A DNA stretch of 64,000 nt from Breviolum minutum Mf 1.05b.01 (Eukaryota > Sar > Dinophyceae > Suessiales > Symbiodiniaceae). Within the stretch, counting starts at the first letter, position 1. Each line of letters begins with the position of its first letter. The position numbers and the translations under genes were made by a program. The DNA is taken from the NCBI GenBank assembly GCA_000507305.1, contig DF239286.1, positions 1 to 64,000 on the forward strand, written 5' to 3'. This document shows positions 1-10,784 of this stretch, piece after piece. The notes below the pieces were generated by a model, which saw nothing but the letters and a program-made list of their open reading frames with translations, searched no databases and was not told the origin of the DNA.

Positions 1-10
1 TCAGGGGAGA

Positions 11-871
11 ATGACAGAGTCTTGGACTAGGCACTTCCGAGAAGAAGGCGTAGAGCGACCAGAAGATCGCCAAGATACGCAACGAGAAGATGAGCCGAAC
101 CTCCCAACAGTGGTAGTAGATAAGCGTGGCAACGAGGTTGCACCCAGCAGCAGCTCAATGCTGCGACCACTTACGCGAAAGGAAAGAACCTACTACAGAG
201 AGGAGGAACCAGAGGAGTTGAAGCCGTCCGCAGTTCCTGCGGTCTACACAAAGGGTCGACAGCGCTCTGAGAAGGCGCGCAAGGAAGAAAACAGAAAGCG
301 GGCTGAACGCCGCAAGAGAATTGCTGGTAAGGGCAGAGGAAAGCCCAAGAGAAAGAAGAGCCAGTGGGACTGGCAGGAAGAAGACGAAGAGTCGGACGAT
401 CAGACCTGGGGAACCTGGCAGCCCGATCAGGATCCCGACCGAGATCCTGAAGACAAAGGAAGAAATTGGTGGAAGAACCATCCTGGAGGACCAGGAGGTG
501 GACCATCAATGGCAGCAGTGTGTTCCCTGTCCTCCACCTCGGATGTTTCATCTGAGGGTGGAAAAGTGGAAGTCAACTTCGACACGGGAGCTGCAGTGAC
601 GGTCATCCCGTTGCAGTACGGGACGGGAACCGAAGTCGCGTCCGAGACCAAGTATCGGACGGCGTCCGGAGACGCAATCAGCGATGCAGGACCATGCACC
701 CTAAAGGGAAAGCTCAGAAATGGAGCAAACACAGAACTGACCGGACGACTTGCGCCAGTCCACCGCGTTCTGGCGTCAGGGACGGAAGTTTGCAGAACTC
801 AGCACGCAGTGTTGACGGAACATGGAACATGGCGGACTTCTGATTCCACGAGAAGGAGAAATGGGACGTGA
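11..871 (+). pseudogene. copia Gag-like basic region plus aspartic protease, frame-broken
   Basis: This 286-codon frame begins with charged, low-complexity sequence. A strongly basic stretch at about residues 75-120 (RKEENRKRAERRKR, GKGRGKPKRKK) would suit nucleic-acid binding. A Trp/Asp/Glu-rich patch and a Gly-rich linker come next. The hydrophobic-Asp-Thr-Gly motif of retroviral-type aspartic proteases is at residues 190-195 (FDTGAA, Asp191), followed by VTVIP. The protease would process the Gag-Pol polyprotein. The frame loses sense near base 800 and continues in another frame (822-1130). The first ATG (11) is only the first one inside the window, so the real N-terminus may lie upstream. 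Because of the frameshift this copy could not make an intact polyprotein. Confidence 0.65.
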
Positions 872-1130
872 ACTGACAGCGTTCATGAGCAAGTTGGTCA
901 GAAAGTATAAGGGGGAAATGAGAAATGCAACAAAGCTGACGGTACGCCGGGGAGTGTACTGTTTTGACATGAGGGTCCCCGATGGGCAGTGCGCGGGGGC
1001 GTATAAGGCCATCGGGACTATACGTTTCACCAGTAGAAGAGGTCTCACTGGAAGGACCTGCCGAGGGAGAACCCGCGCAGGTAGTTTCACCCGCGCAAGC
1101 GGTTGCACCGTCCCCAGAAGAGAGACTTGA
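822..1130 (+). pseudogene. copia polyprotein fragment between protease and integrase
   Basis: This 102-codon frame continues the sense of the polyprotein after the first frameshift; the stretch at about 840-1000 (ELTAFMSKLVRKYKG, then RRGVYCFDMRVPDG) reads like the segment between protease and integrase. From about 1030 the sense moves to the frame that starts at 982. No catalytic motif is visible. The start codon is arbitrary; this is a fragment, not a separate gene. Confidence 0.4.
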
Positions 1131-1392
1131 GCAGCCGGAGGAACCGCCCGGCGAGGAACAAAAGAAGGTGTTGGTGCCGAGGGGGCCGACACAGCCTACA
1201 GCAGCTGAAATAGCCGAACACGAAGCTAGTGGTCACGCAGCACACAGGTCATGGTGCATGCACTGTGTTCGGGCTCGAAAGGCTGTACAGCCACACATGC
1301 AAGTAGACCGGGCCAGTGGAGATGGGCTACCCACTCTATACACATGGATTACTTCTATCTCTCATCCGCAGATTCCGAGGATGAGGATGTGA
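982..1392 (+). pseudogene. copia integrase N-terminal zinc-binding region
   Basis: An acidic, Pro/Glu-rich linker (residues 15-70) leads into a zinc-finger-like HHCC cluster: H80, H85 and H88, then C92-x2-C95 (HEASGHAAHRSWCMHC). The N-terminal domain of retroviral and copia integrases binds one zinc ion through such a cluster and helps multimerise the enzyme. The sense then shifts to the frame starting at 1251, where the catalytic core continues. The shift falls near 1320-1345, just before the first catalytic Asp, so this copy's integrase is broken. Confidence 0.55.
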
Positions 1393-1907
1393 TGCCACAC
1401 TTGGTGGTAAGATGTGACAAGACGAGGAGAACATGGGCGACAGCGTTGCCCCAAAAGGGGGTTCACGCCTTCAATGTGGATTGGTTATGCAGCATCGTGA
1501 GAGAAGCCGGATGGAAGAAGATGATTCTGTTTTCAGATAACGAGCCGGCAATAAAGGCTCTGAAGCAAGCCGTTGTCGAGGCCATGACGGACCTCGAACT
1601 GAATCTACAAGAGAGTCCGACTTCAGCAAATCAGGAGAATGCTGCATCCAACGGAACGGCGGAAAGCGCCGTGCGGGAAGTGAAAAGAATGATACGAGCT
1701 ATCCTCTCAGAACTTGAGACGAAGACTGGGCAGAAGTTTAATGCCGACCATCACCTGCTCGCATGGATAGCACGCCATGCGGCATTTCTGCTGACGCCTA
1801 CCAACGAGCGCTTGGACGGGAATGGAGGAGACCAACTGTCGTCTTCGGAGAACAAATCCTGTTCAAGCCAGTTGGAGCTGAAGGCCGAAAGCGATCATCA
1901 CCACTAG
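1251..1907 (+). pseudogene. copia integrase catalytic core (DDE)
   Basis: From about residue 30 the frame reads as an integrase core. The likely catalytic triad is D33 (MDYFYL), D96 (FSDNEPAI) and E138 (NGTAESAVREVKR). The D-to-D distance (63) and D-to-E distance (42) are normal for this family. The core joins retrotransposon DNA ends to the host chromosome. Residues before about 30 are shadow translation of the neighbouring frame. Sense leaves this frame around 1800 and continues in the 1763-2029 frame, so the protein is broken on both sides. Confidence 0.65.
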
Positions 1908-2029
1908 AAGCAAGGGTGGCGATGGGTCGCTATGTTGGGACGGCAAGCCGGAATGCCGACTTGCTGGTCATGACTCCAACAGGAGTTGTGAAAGAGCAGA
2001 ACTCGACCGTTGGTCGACCGAAGGACTAG
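1763..2029 (+). pseudogene. copia integrase C-terminal fragment
   Basis: This 88-codon frame continues the integrase after another frameshift. From about residue 20 it shows the end of the core and a C-terminal part (ARVAMGRYVGTASRN) like the segment that follows the core in dinoflagellate copia polyproteins. It ends in a stop near 2029. The next 230 bases, up to the RT ORF, carry no long frame and may be decayed linker. Confidence 0.45.
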
Positions 2030-2259
2030 ACAGTCTCAGGGGACTGCCCTGGAAGATGTCCAATCCAGTTGAACGTGCCCCACCAAATCGGGTAGACATG
2101 CCGGCTTTGGTGGGAGAACAGGAAAGTTGAAGAAAGGGATTTCAAGCCAAGGAATCTCTACGTCCTCAAGTCGGATCTTGCCGGGTTTGGGTACACGCCC
2201 TGTTGTCGGGGGTGTTTAGCCCAGATCACAGGAACGGCCGCAAGATCGCACAATGAGGA

Positions 2260-4974
2260 ATGCAGACTGCGCATACAAAGAAAGTTAATGGAAACAGAGT
2301 GGAATTGGAAGCAGTTCCAGAACAAGAAAGCCAGGGAGGCACAAAGAGGAGAGGTACGGACCTCCAAGACCTTTATCGGTCCGAAGTACCCGAACAAGGT
2401 TCAACAGACGAACCCGTGGTCGTATTTCAACAAGGAGGTTCAAGTGGGTCAGGGATCGCAAATCCCGCTCCAGAACCTATGCAGGAGGAAGCCGAACTCA
2501 ACATTGGGTTCATCGAGAAAGTTTTCCACAACCAAGGGGTGAAATGTTCGAGAACCGAAGCCGAGTGCCTGTCCAACCTGGTTGCTTCACTAGGTGTGGG
2601 CCATGAGGCCAATTCGGTCTTGAACGAAGGCCTATGGTTGAACTTGGAAGGAGGAAAATGGAAATTGCTGACGGACAAGGAATTCGAATCGATGTTCAAA
2701 ACGCTGGAAAGGACAAAACCCTTACTCCTCACAGGGTTGCCATCCAGTGGAGCGTTTGTCGAACTCCAACGTCAACAAAACGATCTGCAGAAGGTTTCCA
2801 GAGACGAAGCAAGAAAGCAAATCACAGACAAGCGCAAAAGCATGCGCGCCTATGTCGACGCGTATAGGCAACAGGTCCACGAGGGAAGGTATTTCCTGCA
2901 AGAGTGTCCAAAGGGCACAAAGGATTTCGGTACGAGTCAATATCTAAGTTTGCACGAAGACGCAGTGGTCGTAGAAGGACCAATGTGCACTTGGACGGTT
3001 GACGAGACCGGAGGAAGACTTGCAGGGTCGAAAATACGAAAACGCACCCGGTGGATCACCAACTCAATCCCAGTTGCAAAGGCTCTCAAAGTCATCTGCA
3101 AAAGCAGCGACACCAAAGCTTGGAAAAGGACCCTCACGTTCGAGGAGGGGAGAGTTCGAATAGCCACGAACTATCCACCCAAACTTTTGGAGGCTATTGC
3201 AAGAGGAGTCAAAGCACAACTAGTGTTGGACGGTCAGACCAAAGAAATTGGCCACGTGGGTGGACCAGATCCACACGAAGAAGCAAACTACGAAGATTAT
3301 CAGCACGACATGTTGCCAGATGCGACAGAGCTATATGTGAAGGAGCCAGTGATAGATGCTAACACTGGTGTGGAACTAGAGCCCAAGAAAGTAGCAGTCG
3401 CACGAGCCACAGAGCTCGAATGGATCAAGAAACAGAACGTGTACTCAAAGGTACCGACGGAAATGTGCTACCAGGAGACCAGCAGGCCACCGATCACCCT
3501 TAAGTGGGTCGACCGTAACAAGGGGGATGCGACCAAGGAGAATTACCGGTCACGTTTAGTGGTTCGCGAAATAAAATCACAAGGACAGGCAGCGCTCATC
3601 CCAGAGTATGCCCTGTTCAGCTCTATGCCGCCTCTTGAGGCCTTGAAGCTGTTATGCAGTCTAATGGTCACTTTGCGCGTTTCGCGCGGAGGTGGCAAGT
3701 TGTCACTAAAGTTGAGAGACATATCGCGTGCCCACTTTTACGGACGAGCAGTCCGACGGATTTTCGTTACACTACCTGAAGGGGACGAAAGTCCTGGCTT
3801 TTGCGGGTTGCTCAACCGTACAATGTACGGGACAAGGGACGCTAGTGCCACATGGCAAAAGGACTACACGGAACTTCTGAACTCTCGCGGGTTCACCGTG
3901 GGTCAAGCCTGGCCTTGCATCTTTGTCCACAAAGAGCGTGACATCAGGTTGCTCGTACACGGGGACGATTTCCTCGTGTTGGCCGATGAACAAGGTCATG
4001 CATTCGTCGACCAAGTCTTGAAGGAAAGATACGAGTTCAAGTGCGACGGACACATCGGTCCGGGACAGGAAAGACAGACAATGTCAGTCCTTAACCGATT
4101 GATCACGTATCATGCCAATTCTGGGCTGGTTACGTACGAAGCAGATCCACGCCATTCAGAAGCGTTGATCAGAGAACTGCACTTGGAGAACGCCAAGCCT
4201 GCAAAGACACCTGGAGAAAAGAAGAAGCACAGCGAAGTGATGAAAACGCTGGAATTGCCACCTTTAGACGAAGGAATGCAGAAGCAGTACAGATCCCTCA
4301 CCATGAGGGCAGCATTCTTAGCACAGGACAGACCGGACATAGCCGAGGCAACAAAGTGCCTGGCACGACACATGAAGACGCCTAACGAGGCCGCCTTCAA
4401 CGATTTGAAACGTCTTGTGCGGTATCTGCGTGGCAGACCGCGGTTGGTCTATGAATATTGGCCACAGCGGTACCAGCGTGATCTAACCACATTTTGTGAT
4501 TCCGACCACGCAGGGTGTCTCATCACGCAGAGGTCAACGACGGGATTAATCACAATGTGGGGGTCCCACAACATCAAGCATTCGAGTAACATTCAGTCCA
4601 CTATCAGCCTGTCATCAGGCGAGAGTGAATTCTACGCTATTGTTAAAGCAGCAGCAGTATCACTTTCAATACAGGCTTTGATGGCAGACTGGGGTCTGGA
4701 AGTCAGTGTCAAGATCAAGTCCGATTCGTCCGCTGCAAGAGGAACGTCGCAGCGACAAGGACTAGGATCAACGAGACACATAGAGACTCGTTTCTTGTGG
4801 GTCCAAGAAAAGATCCAGAGGAAAGCTTTTACGCTTGAGAAAGTATCTACCAACAGCAACTACAGCGATATCTGCACGAAGCCACTACCAGAAGCAGCAC
4901 TCGACAAGCACCTGAGATCGATGAACCTCAAGTTTACAACTGAGAAGGCAAGTGGAGCTAAACAGCTCGTGTGA
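2260..4974 (+). CDS. copia reverse transcriptase-RNase H polyprotein segment
   Basis: This 904-residue ORF is uninterrupted. Residues 1-370 form a charged linker with no recognised motif. The reverse transcriptase (RVT_2 type) covers about 385-640, with catalytic Asp487 in DISRAHF, the MYGTRDASATW palm segment and the HGDDF active site (Asp569-Asp570). RNase H follows: Asp747 in CDSDHAG, Glu788 in GESEFYA, an Asp in SDSSAA, and RHIETRFLW. DICTKPL near the end matches the usual end of copia RNase H. It would copy element RNA into DNA in cytoplasmic particles. ATG 2260 is the first in frame, but in an intact element this part would be translated as one polyprotein with Gag, protease and integrase. 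Upstream frames are broken, so this copy probably cannot act alone. Confidence 0.88.
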   Translation: MQTAHTKKVNGNRVELEAVPEQESQGGTKRRGTDLQDLYRSEVPEQGSTDEPVVVFQQGGSSGSGIANPAPEPMQEEAELNIGFIEKVFHNQGVKCSRTEAECLSNLVASLGVGHEANSVLNEGLWLNLEGGKWKLLTDKEFESMFKTLERTKPLLLTGLPSSGAFVELQRQQNDLQKVSRDEARKQITDKRKSMRAYVDAYRQQVHEGRYFLQECPKGTKDFGTSQYLSLHEDAVVVEGPMCTWTVDETGGRLAGSKIRKRTRWITNSIPVAKALKVICKSSDTKAWKRTLTFEEGRVRIATNYPPKLLEAIARGVKAQLVLDGQTKEIGHVGGPDPHEEANYEDYQHDMLPDATELYVKEPVIDANTGVELEPKKVAVARATELEWIKKQNVYSKVPTEMCYQETSRPPITLKWVDRNKGDATKENYRSRLVVREIKSQGQAALIPEYALFSSMPPLEALKLLCSLMVTLRVSRGGGKLSLKLRDISRAHFYGRAVRRIFVTLPEGDESPGFCGLLNRTMYGTRDASATWQKDYTELLNSRGFTVGQAWPCIFVHKERDIRLLVHGDDFLVLADEQGHAFVDQVLKERYEFKCDGHIGPGQERQTMSVLNRLITYHANSGLVTYEADPRHSEALIRELHLENAKPAKTPGEKKKHSEVMKTLELPPLDEGMQKQYRSLTMRAAFLAQDRPDIAEATKCLARHMKTPNEAAFNDLKRLVRYLRGRPRLVYEYWPQRYQRDLTTFCDSDHAGCLITQRSTTGLITMWGSHNIKHSSNIQSTISLSSGESEFYAIVKAAAVSLSIQALMADWGLEVSVKIKSDSSAARGTSQRQGLGSTRHIETRFLWVQEKIQRKAFTLEKVSTNSNYSDICTKPLPEAALDKHLRSMNLKFTTEKASGAKQLV

Positions 4975-5000
4975 GGCCAAGGGGTGAATACCACCTGGCC

Positions 5001-5009
5001 TAGGAGGGG
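5001..5009 (+). promoter_or_regulatory. candidate polypurine tract of the copia element
   Basis: TAGGAGGGG lies 27 bases after the RT-RNase H stop codon and directly before TGATTCG. A purine run just before a TG is where plus-strand DNA synthesis starts in LTR retrotransposons and marks the left edge of the 3' LTR. No second LTR is available in the window to confirm the border. Confidence 0.5.
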
Positions 5010-5166
5010 TGATTCGATGTGTAGCTTGTCATAGGACTTGTAGTGTAGTTTAGTTGTATATGGGTAGAGTCATGTTGTTTCACTTGTTACACGTTGGCTC
5101 AAGCCTGTGGTGAAAAGAGTAAGAGCTGCCTAAAACTCCGTTCACTAGAACAACTCCAGTTTCACA
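5010..5166 (+). repeat. probable 3' LTR of the copia element
   Basis: The segment starts with TG right after the purine tract and can be ended with CA at about 5166 (TTTCACA), giving an LTR of about 157 bp. This is short but within the range of copia elements. The right border is a guess because the 5' LTR is outside the window. Ten bases identical to the end of the dinoflagellate spliced leader (TTGGCTCAAG) lie inside at 5094-5103. Confidence 0.4.
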
Positions 5167-5773
5167 GACCATATGATTTTCCTTCACAGGTACAGTATAT
5201 ATTTAGTAAAAAAAAGCAAATATGTAGTTGATGAATTTGTTGGGCAGAGTCGGTTGAGTTTTCACAAGTCCTGAGTAGCAGTTGAGTTTTTTGTTGTTGT
5301 TCTGTTTCAATCAGTGTATTTTTTGTGTTTTTGGCCACAAATCGTGACATGGATCGTTGGATCCAGTTGTAGGTATGTTATTTGGGACGTAAAGGTGATG
5401 GTAAAAAAACAAAAAGGTGACCAATGGAAATGGAACTTTGAGTCCAGTGCATTTCCTATTAAAAGCCACGTTGATATTCCGGCTACAGCAAACTGTTAGG
5501 AACTGCCAGAGGGTTAGTAAATACCATCAAAGAAATCATTCTTAAGCTCTAAAAAAAACATCTATACAGTATATGTTGGTAGTTGGAGCTTGGTGATCTC
5601 AATACTGAAAGATTATAACAAAGTGGGCCCCTACCAGTTAGAAGTAAGCTTATCATTCCACTTACTATGGGCATGTCTTCGACCAAGTCTGCAGGTTCAC
5701 CATTTTCAAGGCACATTTGAAGATGATTTTTTCCTTTCCCCCAGGTGGGATATGTTAGGTTCCTGGAGGGCAA

Positions 5774-5887
5774 TACACTCCCTGAAACAAACAGGTCGCA
5801 CCTGAAAGTACGCCAATCCCACAAAAAAAAACATCTTCCAACCAATGATTTTCAGGGGCAAGCTTGCTGTTAGTTTCAAGGGGGGTA
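5774..5887. mobile_element. MITE family A, copy 1 (Stowaway-like ends)
   Basis: A left arm TACACTCCCTGAAAC and a right arm ending GTTTCAAGGGGGGTA form imperfect inverted termini over about 30 bases each, with the inner parts CACCTGAAA and TTTTCAGG also pairing. The centre is short and non-coding. The same arms recur at eight other places in the window. Confidence 0.6.
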
Positions 5888-6076
5888 TAGCCCTGAGGAT
5901 TAACCTGGGTTCCACAATCCCCTGGAGGTTTGGTTCAGATCCTTTTCCTTTCTTTTCATGATGGCTGTAAGTTCCAGCTGTTGATCTTCCAGCTGTCCAC
6001 CAAAAAAGGTCAATTCATAGATGGCTTGCCGATACCAATGTTGGTAGGTGGATGTAAAGGGTCCAAAAATAAACCA

Positions 6077-6190
6077 ATATGGGTGTTTCCTAAAATGGTG
6101 GTACCCCCAAAACACCCCCAAAATGATCATTTTTAGTAGGAAAACCAATAGTTGTTGGGGAAACCCACCATTTTAGGAAATCCCCCATAT
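6077..6190. repeat. fold-back element, singleton in this window
   Basis: Arms of about 26 bases (ATATGGGTGTTTCCTAAAAT at 6077 and its near reverse complement ending at 6190) enclose a 60-base centre with further short C-rich repeats. It resembles a MITE but no second full copy is in the window. Confidence 0.5.
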
Positions 6191-8032
6191 GTAGGGACTG
6201 TGGCGAATCTACTTTTCAATTACTGTAAATCTTCACCTTTCATCTTTCACCCACGGACCTGAGTCACTTCCGGACTCCAAGGAAACGTCTGAAGGTTCGG
6301 ACCTGGATGTGATGGAGGAGGCCTGTGAGCGTGGACGTGTACCTCGGTGAACGAAAAAAGGTGATACACCGATACACCCCTTGAAAATGACCGGGCTGGA
6401 ATCGTAAAAAATCGCCCAATTGAAACATGAACATCATTTTTTGAACTGAACCTCCATTTTTTGAGGTTCAACATGTTAATTTTCCAGGGGGGTATGAAAG
6501 TTAAAGAAAATGATAAACCTCGGAACGATCCGAAGTTGGAGCCAAAAAAAGATCTTCGGAAAATGTTGAATCGATTTTGGCAGATTCAGCTCGCTACCAA
6601 AAAAAGAGAATTTTCACTGCTACCACGACTGAAGAGCTTCTGGGGTTGGGTTGGATGGTTTACTTTTAATGATTTGAGTGGTGATGTATGAAAGCGTAAG
6701 TAAAGCCAGTAAATCTAGAATGGGTGTTTTCGCAAAATGTGAAGATCCCAATTTTAAGGTTTTTTTGGGGATGAAAAATCAACAGTAAGGATGGGGGTCC
6801 CTGGGTTTGAAACATCCTACCAAATGCTGACGTTTGTGTACTGAATAGGTTTCATCAGGGCCAGGATAATCATCTTCTCAGTATCAACAAGCCCAGACGA
6901 TGGCACACATGGCAGGGAAGGGGACGATCTTGGAATTCCCATGATTCACAATGAAGTACGAAAAATTAGAAGATGGCGATCAGTCATCGCAGATTGGTTT
7001 TCCAGCAATTTTGAGATTTGATTCATCATCGCTGCATGAATTTTGGGGGGAGTCACATGTCAGATGTTCTACTAGTCTCAACCCATTTTTTGAAGCGTTG
7101 ACCCTTCCTGGAGTTCAGGAAGTTCATCCTCGTGTAATTACTTCCTCGTGGCACATGCAGACGCTTGGCACTGGCATGGTTGGATGGTGGGTGTAGGGCA
7201 AATCGGTAGGATGGTTGTTAGGTACATCAAAGTGAAAGGCGACGTTATTCCCAAGAATCACTTAGTATTGACGTCAAATGACTGGCGAAAAGAAAACATC
7301 GGAAACTGTGTGGCTTCAATTACTCCCGTGTTTCAACAGAAAACGCAAGTTGGGATGTCTCATTGTAATTAGGGAATTGCTTCTAATTACCGCGGGTTCC
7401 TGCAGTCTTGGCTTCCATATTTTGCGTTTCCAAGCCTGCTCCAAATGATACAGGAAAAGAATTTCCTGGAAAACTATTCGACCATATTCAGGCAATGGTT
7501 GGTGGTTCAATCTTGCTGGTTATAAAGCTTGTTGGTTAGTTTCTGTTGGTAGTGCAGCCTATTCTTTCGGGGCCTGATGTTTGACAACCCCTTAGCTGGA
7601 CCAATGATTGACCACCAAGCGACTGACTACCAAGGCACTATTGCTTCAACTAACAGCTAGCTTCATCCAAGGTGAGAAAAATGATTTTACTTTTCCAAAG
7701 GATATTGGTTCAATTTCACCGTGTTTTTCCAGCTACTAGTAGCTGGTGCTTGGTATTTTCGGAGCAACTTTTAAAAAAGAGCTGTCAGGGTACTCCGACG
7801 GGCACATCTTAGCAACAGGTGGCTACCAAGTTCCGTTTGTTTGAGGGTAGATGACTAGATTATGTTTGAATCATATGAATCTTAACGGACTGACTATTCC
7901 GGAGAAAGGTATACCGAAGGCAATTATACCATCCGACGACGTCAAAGACCTTCTTTGGCAATCCCCAATGCTAAAATGGCATCTCCCAAGAAGGCTTTGC
8001 AGCTAAGGTTCCTTTTGGAAGGTAGTATTACC

Positions 8033-8145
8033 ACTGTTGATGGACGAAATCCCAAACAACCACCTGGGATTAACAAAACCTTACAAATAATGGGATAAAC
8101 TACCAACCTCAACTGGTTCGCCGGATTTCTGAACCATCAACAGTA
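8033..8145. mobile_element. MITE family C, copy 1
   Basis: ACTGTTGATGG at the left and CCATCAACAGTA at the right are inverted termini. The inside contains CACCTGGGAT and TACCAACCTCAACTGGTT, which recur in copies at 57141-57257 and 60870-60992. Non-coding. Confidence 0.6.
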
Positions 8146-9335
8146 TGTCAGTTGAAGTTGGTGTACTGCCGACATTGCCTACATCCTAGATTCCTAGATT
8201 ATAATATATTAAAACCAGAAAAGTTCCCACCTTTTACAGTAGAAGAGCTGGAATCCGAATCGGCGGACTTTTGCTACGGACTTTTCAAAAAGCATGGGTA
8301 TATGAAAGTACCCTATCCATGAATATATACTGTAGATATTAGTACATCTATACAATATGTATATATACAATGTATACTATATATATATATGTATCATATT
8401 ATGTGTATTGTATGATTGTGTCGTATTTATTACCTTGTTACTATCGCAGTGAAAAGATGTGAAAATCCCATTTTGACGTTGGCCAACCTTTCCCAAGGTT
8501 GGCCTATGCAGCACGTAAAGGCGAATGTCCTTGGATTAGCCGTATTCCTCAGTATCTTGGAGCAATGCTCCCGCTTGAGATCACCGTGGAACCGGATGGG
8601 TGGATCGGGGCCCCTTCGTTTCTCCCAGGAACAAAGCGACCACCAGATCTTCCGTACTTTATTTAGGATCGGGAATCCCAGATTACTGTAAACCTTTTTC
8701 TACCACTGTTAATGGGACAGGGGCCACACCCAACGTATTCCTTACAACTGCCAAAGAGCATAGAAGATGGTTCTTCCGGGAAGCCTACTGGTGTAGGATG
8801 CTGAATAGAAACTGGAAGCAGCTCTTGAATGCATCATCAAAGATGAGTGCAGTACGCTGCCCGCACGTTGCAAGATGTGTTTTAGTCGAACTGCTAGAAG
8901 CACAACCATCAAAACCTTTTTTTGCATAACTGAAAAAACTGTGTCTGTGTGTAATCCTTGTGGTGTGATGATGTGATGGTGTTTTTTTTCATTGAGCCAT
9001 CAGTTGGTTGAGCATGTCAGCGTCGCGTTTCTGAATTTTCTCCCAAGGCTTCATCAGCAAAGGCTCAAGCAACTCGTTGGACCTGTGGTGGAGGCTGGAG
9101 GTAGAAGATGCAGAGTTTGGCCAGTGAATCTTTGGAATGTTTCGCCCAGGAACACCTGTTATCATAAGAATCTAAGGGCGCCTGGCCGGCAAGTTCTTTA
9201 TTCACCACCATTATTCTCCGTAAAAAAAGGCCTTTTTTTTAGGCCTTCTTTCCACGTCACAGCTGAACTATCCACATCACATCTGAAACATGACTTGAAT
9301 AGTGAAGCCTGCTACAGTATTGAAATTTGTATCTA

Positions 9336-9385
9336 GCCTCCCTGAAACTAACAGTTCGCCCCTGAAAATAGGCCGGGCCCCTAAA
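9336..9385. repeat. MITE family A, single arm
   Basis: CCTCCCTGAAACTAACAG followed by CCCCTGAAAATAG matches the arm of the full family A elements, for example 10690-10784. The second arm is missing, so this is a truncated copy. Confidence 0.4.
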
Positions 9386-9596
9386 AAGAAAGGGAGTTCC
9401 CCCCAAGCACAAGTGTTCAGAGGCAGGTCGTTGGTTGTTTGGGAGTGGGGAGACATTCTTATCATGAAAATAAAAATGACCGGCAATCATAAGCAAGCCA
9501 ACCCTGCTAAGGGGAAGCAAACCATCATTTGATTAGCTACCTACTTTACAAATTGGGATGATCATCCGGAAGTCTCCCACTTCAAGTATTACATAA

Positions 9597-9650
9597 CCCC
9601 TGAAGTTTAACAGTTCACCCCTGAAAAATGATGGTTGTTGGAAGTTCCGA
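9597..9650. repeat. MITE family A, degenerate single arm
   Basis: CCCCTGAAGTTTAACAG and CACCCCTGAAAAATGATGG match the left part of family A (compare 45821-45927). The right arm is not recognisable. Confidence 0.35.
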
Positions 9651-10689
9651 TCCGGGTGGTTGGAAGACGAATTCCGGCTTCCCTTTTGGGGCTCGGCCTA
9701 CCGAGGCAAGTCGGATGGACTGGAAAGTGCTACTTGCGACACTTGGCCGGACGAAGGTGCTTCGATGGTTGGAAGGGAAAACCCCCTGATGTTGCTGGTG
9801 GCGATGATCCAGTGGAAAACACCGCGAGTTTCGAAATGAATTAGACAAAAGAATACAAAAGATATGTGTGTATTATATATATGAGCTCATATGCATTGCT
9901 TTGATTTACTTTGTATTACATGCTTCGTAAAAAGAGCATATTCCAAACCTTATTGCAAACTCCGTAAGTTTCACCAGATTCAGCTGGATACCTCAGGATT
10001 GGATGGACTGGTGGAATCTTTCGAGGAGAAGCTATGTTTTCCGAATTCTGGAAAGGATGAGAAGCCCGGGCCCGCCGTTGTGGCTTATGCCATGCCGTTG
10101 TTTTTCGGTGACCAAAAAAAGAAAGGATAGGAGTTTGGGTGGGTTAAGATTTTTGAAATGGATTCAATCCATCATATCTGGATTTTGCAAGTGAGAAGTA
10201 TGGATGCAAAATGGCTTAGCCTGTTTGGAGAATTCGTTTCAGAGTCACTCCACTTTCCATTGAACCATGCTTGTCGGAGGGGAAGATGAACTATAACTAT
10301 GTAGATAAACTACGACACCATGCCGACTGACCGACTGAATTTCATGAAAAAGTGGAATTGTATGGTGGTCACCTGGTTTAGCATTGAAAGCATCCCAAAC
10401 TCACTTGAAGTTTTCAAACTTTTCAAATTGGTGAAATGATATGTTGTTCTAATTTACCTGGGAATTTGGTTGGGATGATGAGCTAGTATACCATACTTTA
10501 TCACAGCAGGGATGTCAAATTCAGTGTGGCAAGCCAGGGAAGGGTCCAAACGTTGCCACATCTCCAGAAAATCAATGCAATTCTCCATGGGCACAGAGAA
10601 CATGGCACAACTCCCATGTTTTCGCCGACTTGCCCCTAAACTATCAGTGACATGATGTGATATGCCATTGATATTGATATATATATATA

Positions 10690-10784
10690 TACCCTTCCCA
10701 AAACTAACATAACACTGAAAACTACAATCACTTTGGGAAACCCTATTTTCAGGTGCGAACTGTTAGTTTCAGGGAGGGTGATAT
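10690..10784. mobile_element. MITE family A, copy
   Basis: The element starts TACCCTTCCCAAAACTAAC and ends GTTAGTTTCAGGGAGGGTGA, an inverted repeat of about 30 bases per arm around a 35-base centre. It sits directly after a TA run, as expected if the target is TA. Confidence 0.6.

Larger units (their letters stand above)
1..5166 (+). mobile_element. Ty1/copia-type LTR retrotransposon, 5' truncated by window edge and partly decayed
   Basis: Domains run in the copia order: basic Gag-like segment, aspartic protease (FDTGA at about 578-592), integrase (HHCC then DDE), reverse transcriptase with SRAHF and GDDF motifs, then RNase H. In Ty3 elements integrase follows RNase H, so the order itself argues for copia. 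The front half is spread over several frames (about 11-820 frame 2, 820-1030 frame 0, 982-1320 frame 1, 1340-1900 frame 0, 1800-2030 frame 2). The RT-RNase H part stays open for 2.7 kb. A polypurine tract and probable 3' LTR follow. The 5' LTR and primer-binding site lie outside the window. GC content looks higher than in the surrounding DNA. Confidence 0.85.
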
